The position numbers and the translations under genes were made by a program. A DNA stretch of 64,000 nucleotides from Corynebacterium uberis (GTDB lineage: Bacteria; Actinomycetota; Actinomycetes; Mycobacteriales; Mycobacteriaceae), in the NCBI RefSeq assembly GCF_020616335.1, contig NZ_CP085051.1:682001-746000 (forward strand), read 5' to 3'. Positions 63,509-64,000 of the stretch are shown in pieces; positions within the stretch are counted from its first letter, which is position 1; the number at the start of each line of letters is the position of its first letter. A model generated the notes under the pieces. The model had not been told where the DNA came from. It saw nothing but the letters and a program-made list of their open reading frames with translations, and did no database searches.

Positions 63509-64000
63509 ATGTCAAAGAAGAAACCTAAACCTGACCCGGTTCCAGCCGAGCCGCTGCCGGGAATCGTTGACGCGCACACCCACCTGGCCTCCTGCGGGGC
63601 CCGCACCGCCGAGGAGGTGGCTGCGGTGGTGGATCGCGCCGTGGCAGCCGGGGTGGACAAGCTATGCACCGTGGGGGACGGGGTGGAAGAAGCCGCCGCA
63701 GCGCTGGCGGCGGCACAAGAAAATCCGCGAGTATATGCGGCGTGCGCGGTGCACCCCACTCGCGCGCGGGAACTCGACGCCCCGACGCGCCAGCGGGTAG
63801 CGCAGCTGGTGGCGGATCCGCGGTGCGTGGCGGTGGGGGAGACGGGGTTGGATACCTACTGGATCCGCCATGATCCGGAGCGCACAGCGCCGCTGGAGAT
63901 GCAGGAAGAGGCCCTGCGCTGGCACATCGACCTGGCCTGCCAGCACGGTAAGGCGTTGATGATTCACAACCGGGAAGCAGATGCGCAGCTGCTGGACATC
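63509..64000 (+). CDS. tatD: TatD-family metal-dependent deoxyribonuclease (5' part)
   Basis: The first 164 residues are visible; the frame runs off the window. After a Lys/Pro-rich start (MSKKKPKPDPVP), the amidohydrolase signature IVDAHTHL (19-26, metal ligands His23 and His25) appears. CAVHPTRARELD, VAVGETGLDTYW (metal-binding Glu) and KALMIHNREAD (metal-binding His) follow. ATG 63509 is 8 nt after TAAAAT (leaderless). In C. glutamicum tatD follows metS, before rpf2. Confidence 0.92.
   Translation, partial: MSKKKPKPDPVPAEPLPGIVDAHTHLASCGARTAEEVAAVVDRAVAAGVDKLCTVGDGVEEAAAALAAAQENPRVYAACAVHPTRARELDAPTRQRVAQLVADPRCVAVGETGLDTYWIRHDPERTAPLEMQEEALRWHIDLACQHGKALMIHNREADAQLLDI

Overview
The window reads as chromosomal DNA of a high-GC Corynebacterium. 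The gene order runs closely parallel to the C. glutamicum stretch rpf1-cspB-serC-gltA-fkpA ... folA-thyA-cysQ-lhr ... pgi-csm-uvrD ... purN-purH-amtR ... rpsR/rpsN/rpmG/rpmB-rpmE-rpmF-htrA-mog-mscL-fthC-galU-moeA-rimJ ... pmt-rsmI-betP-metS-tatD. Actinobacterial markers agree: Rpf, SepH, PerM, Glp/GlpR, AmtR, a BetP with the corynebacterial Trp box, a mycolata-type protein O-mannosyltransferase, and many starts that look leaderless (a TANNNT box 6-8 nt before ATG/GTG). Naming by synteny relies on remembered gene order, not on a search.

Layout. 0-12 kb: a divergent gene start at the left edge, a conserved 62-aa protein, a resuscitation-promoting factor, a cold-shock protein with a long leader, two DUF proteins, a purine permease, a SpoU methylase, SepH, SerC, citrate synthase and FkpA. 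12-16.5 kb: the most accessory part, with an orphan protein, an aldo/keto reductase, a beta-lactamase-fold secreted protein, an AT-richer membrane protein, and then 1.1 kb with no gene but many RNA-like hairpins, ending at tRNA-Arg(CCT). 16.6-31 kb: thymidylate/folate genes, CysQ, and DNA repair (Lhr, Nei2, UvrD) with YccF, Pgi, a calcium-loop lipoprotein and chorismate mutase. 31-38 kb: an M23 peptidase, PerM, PurN/PurH, AmtR and a possible nucleotidyltransferase relative.

38-51 kb: two groups of small ribosomal proteins, all of them forms without zinc-binding CxxC motifs, around a CPBP protease; then HtrA, MoaB-like, MscL, SAF-domain protein, FthC, GalU, and the Glp-RimJ-GlpR(SepX) division module. 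The two-component pair usually found before htrA (mprAB/cgtSR2) is absent. 51-64 kb: tRNA-Ala(CGC), Tag, an MFS carrier, DoxX plus a zinc-finger anti-sigma-like membrane protein, Pmt, RsmI, BetP, MetG, an acetyltransferase, a cyclase-family hydrolase with an alcohol dehydrogenase, and the start of TatD.

Functionally the window is mostly housekeeping: cell-wall remodelling and division (Rpf, M23, SepH, PerM, Glp/GlpR, Pmt), nucleotide synthesis, translation, repair and osmoregulation. No phage genes, insertion sequence or CRISPR array was seen. The most unusual signal is a dispersed 13-bp word, GCTTNTCGACGCC, present in 17 exact copies in both orientations, inside genes in several reading frames and beside terminator-like hairpins in convergent junctions. 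The second is the structured gene-free stretch next to tRNA-Arg.
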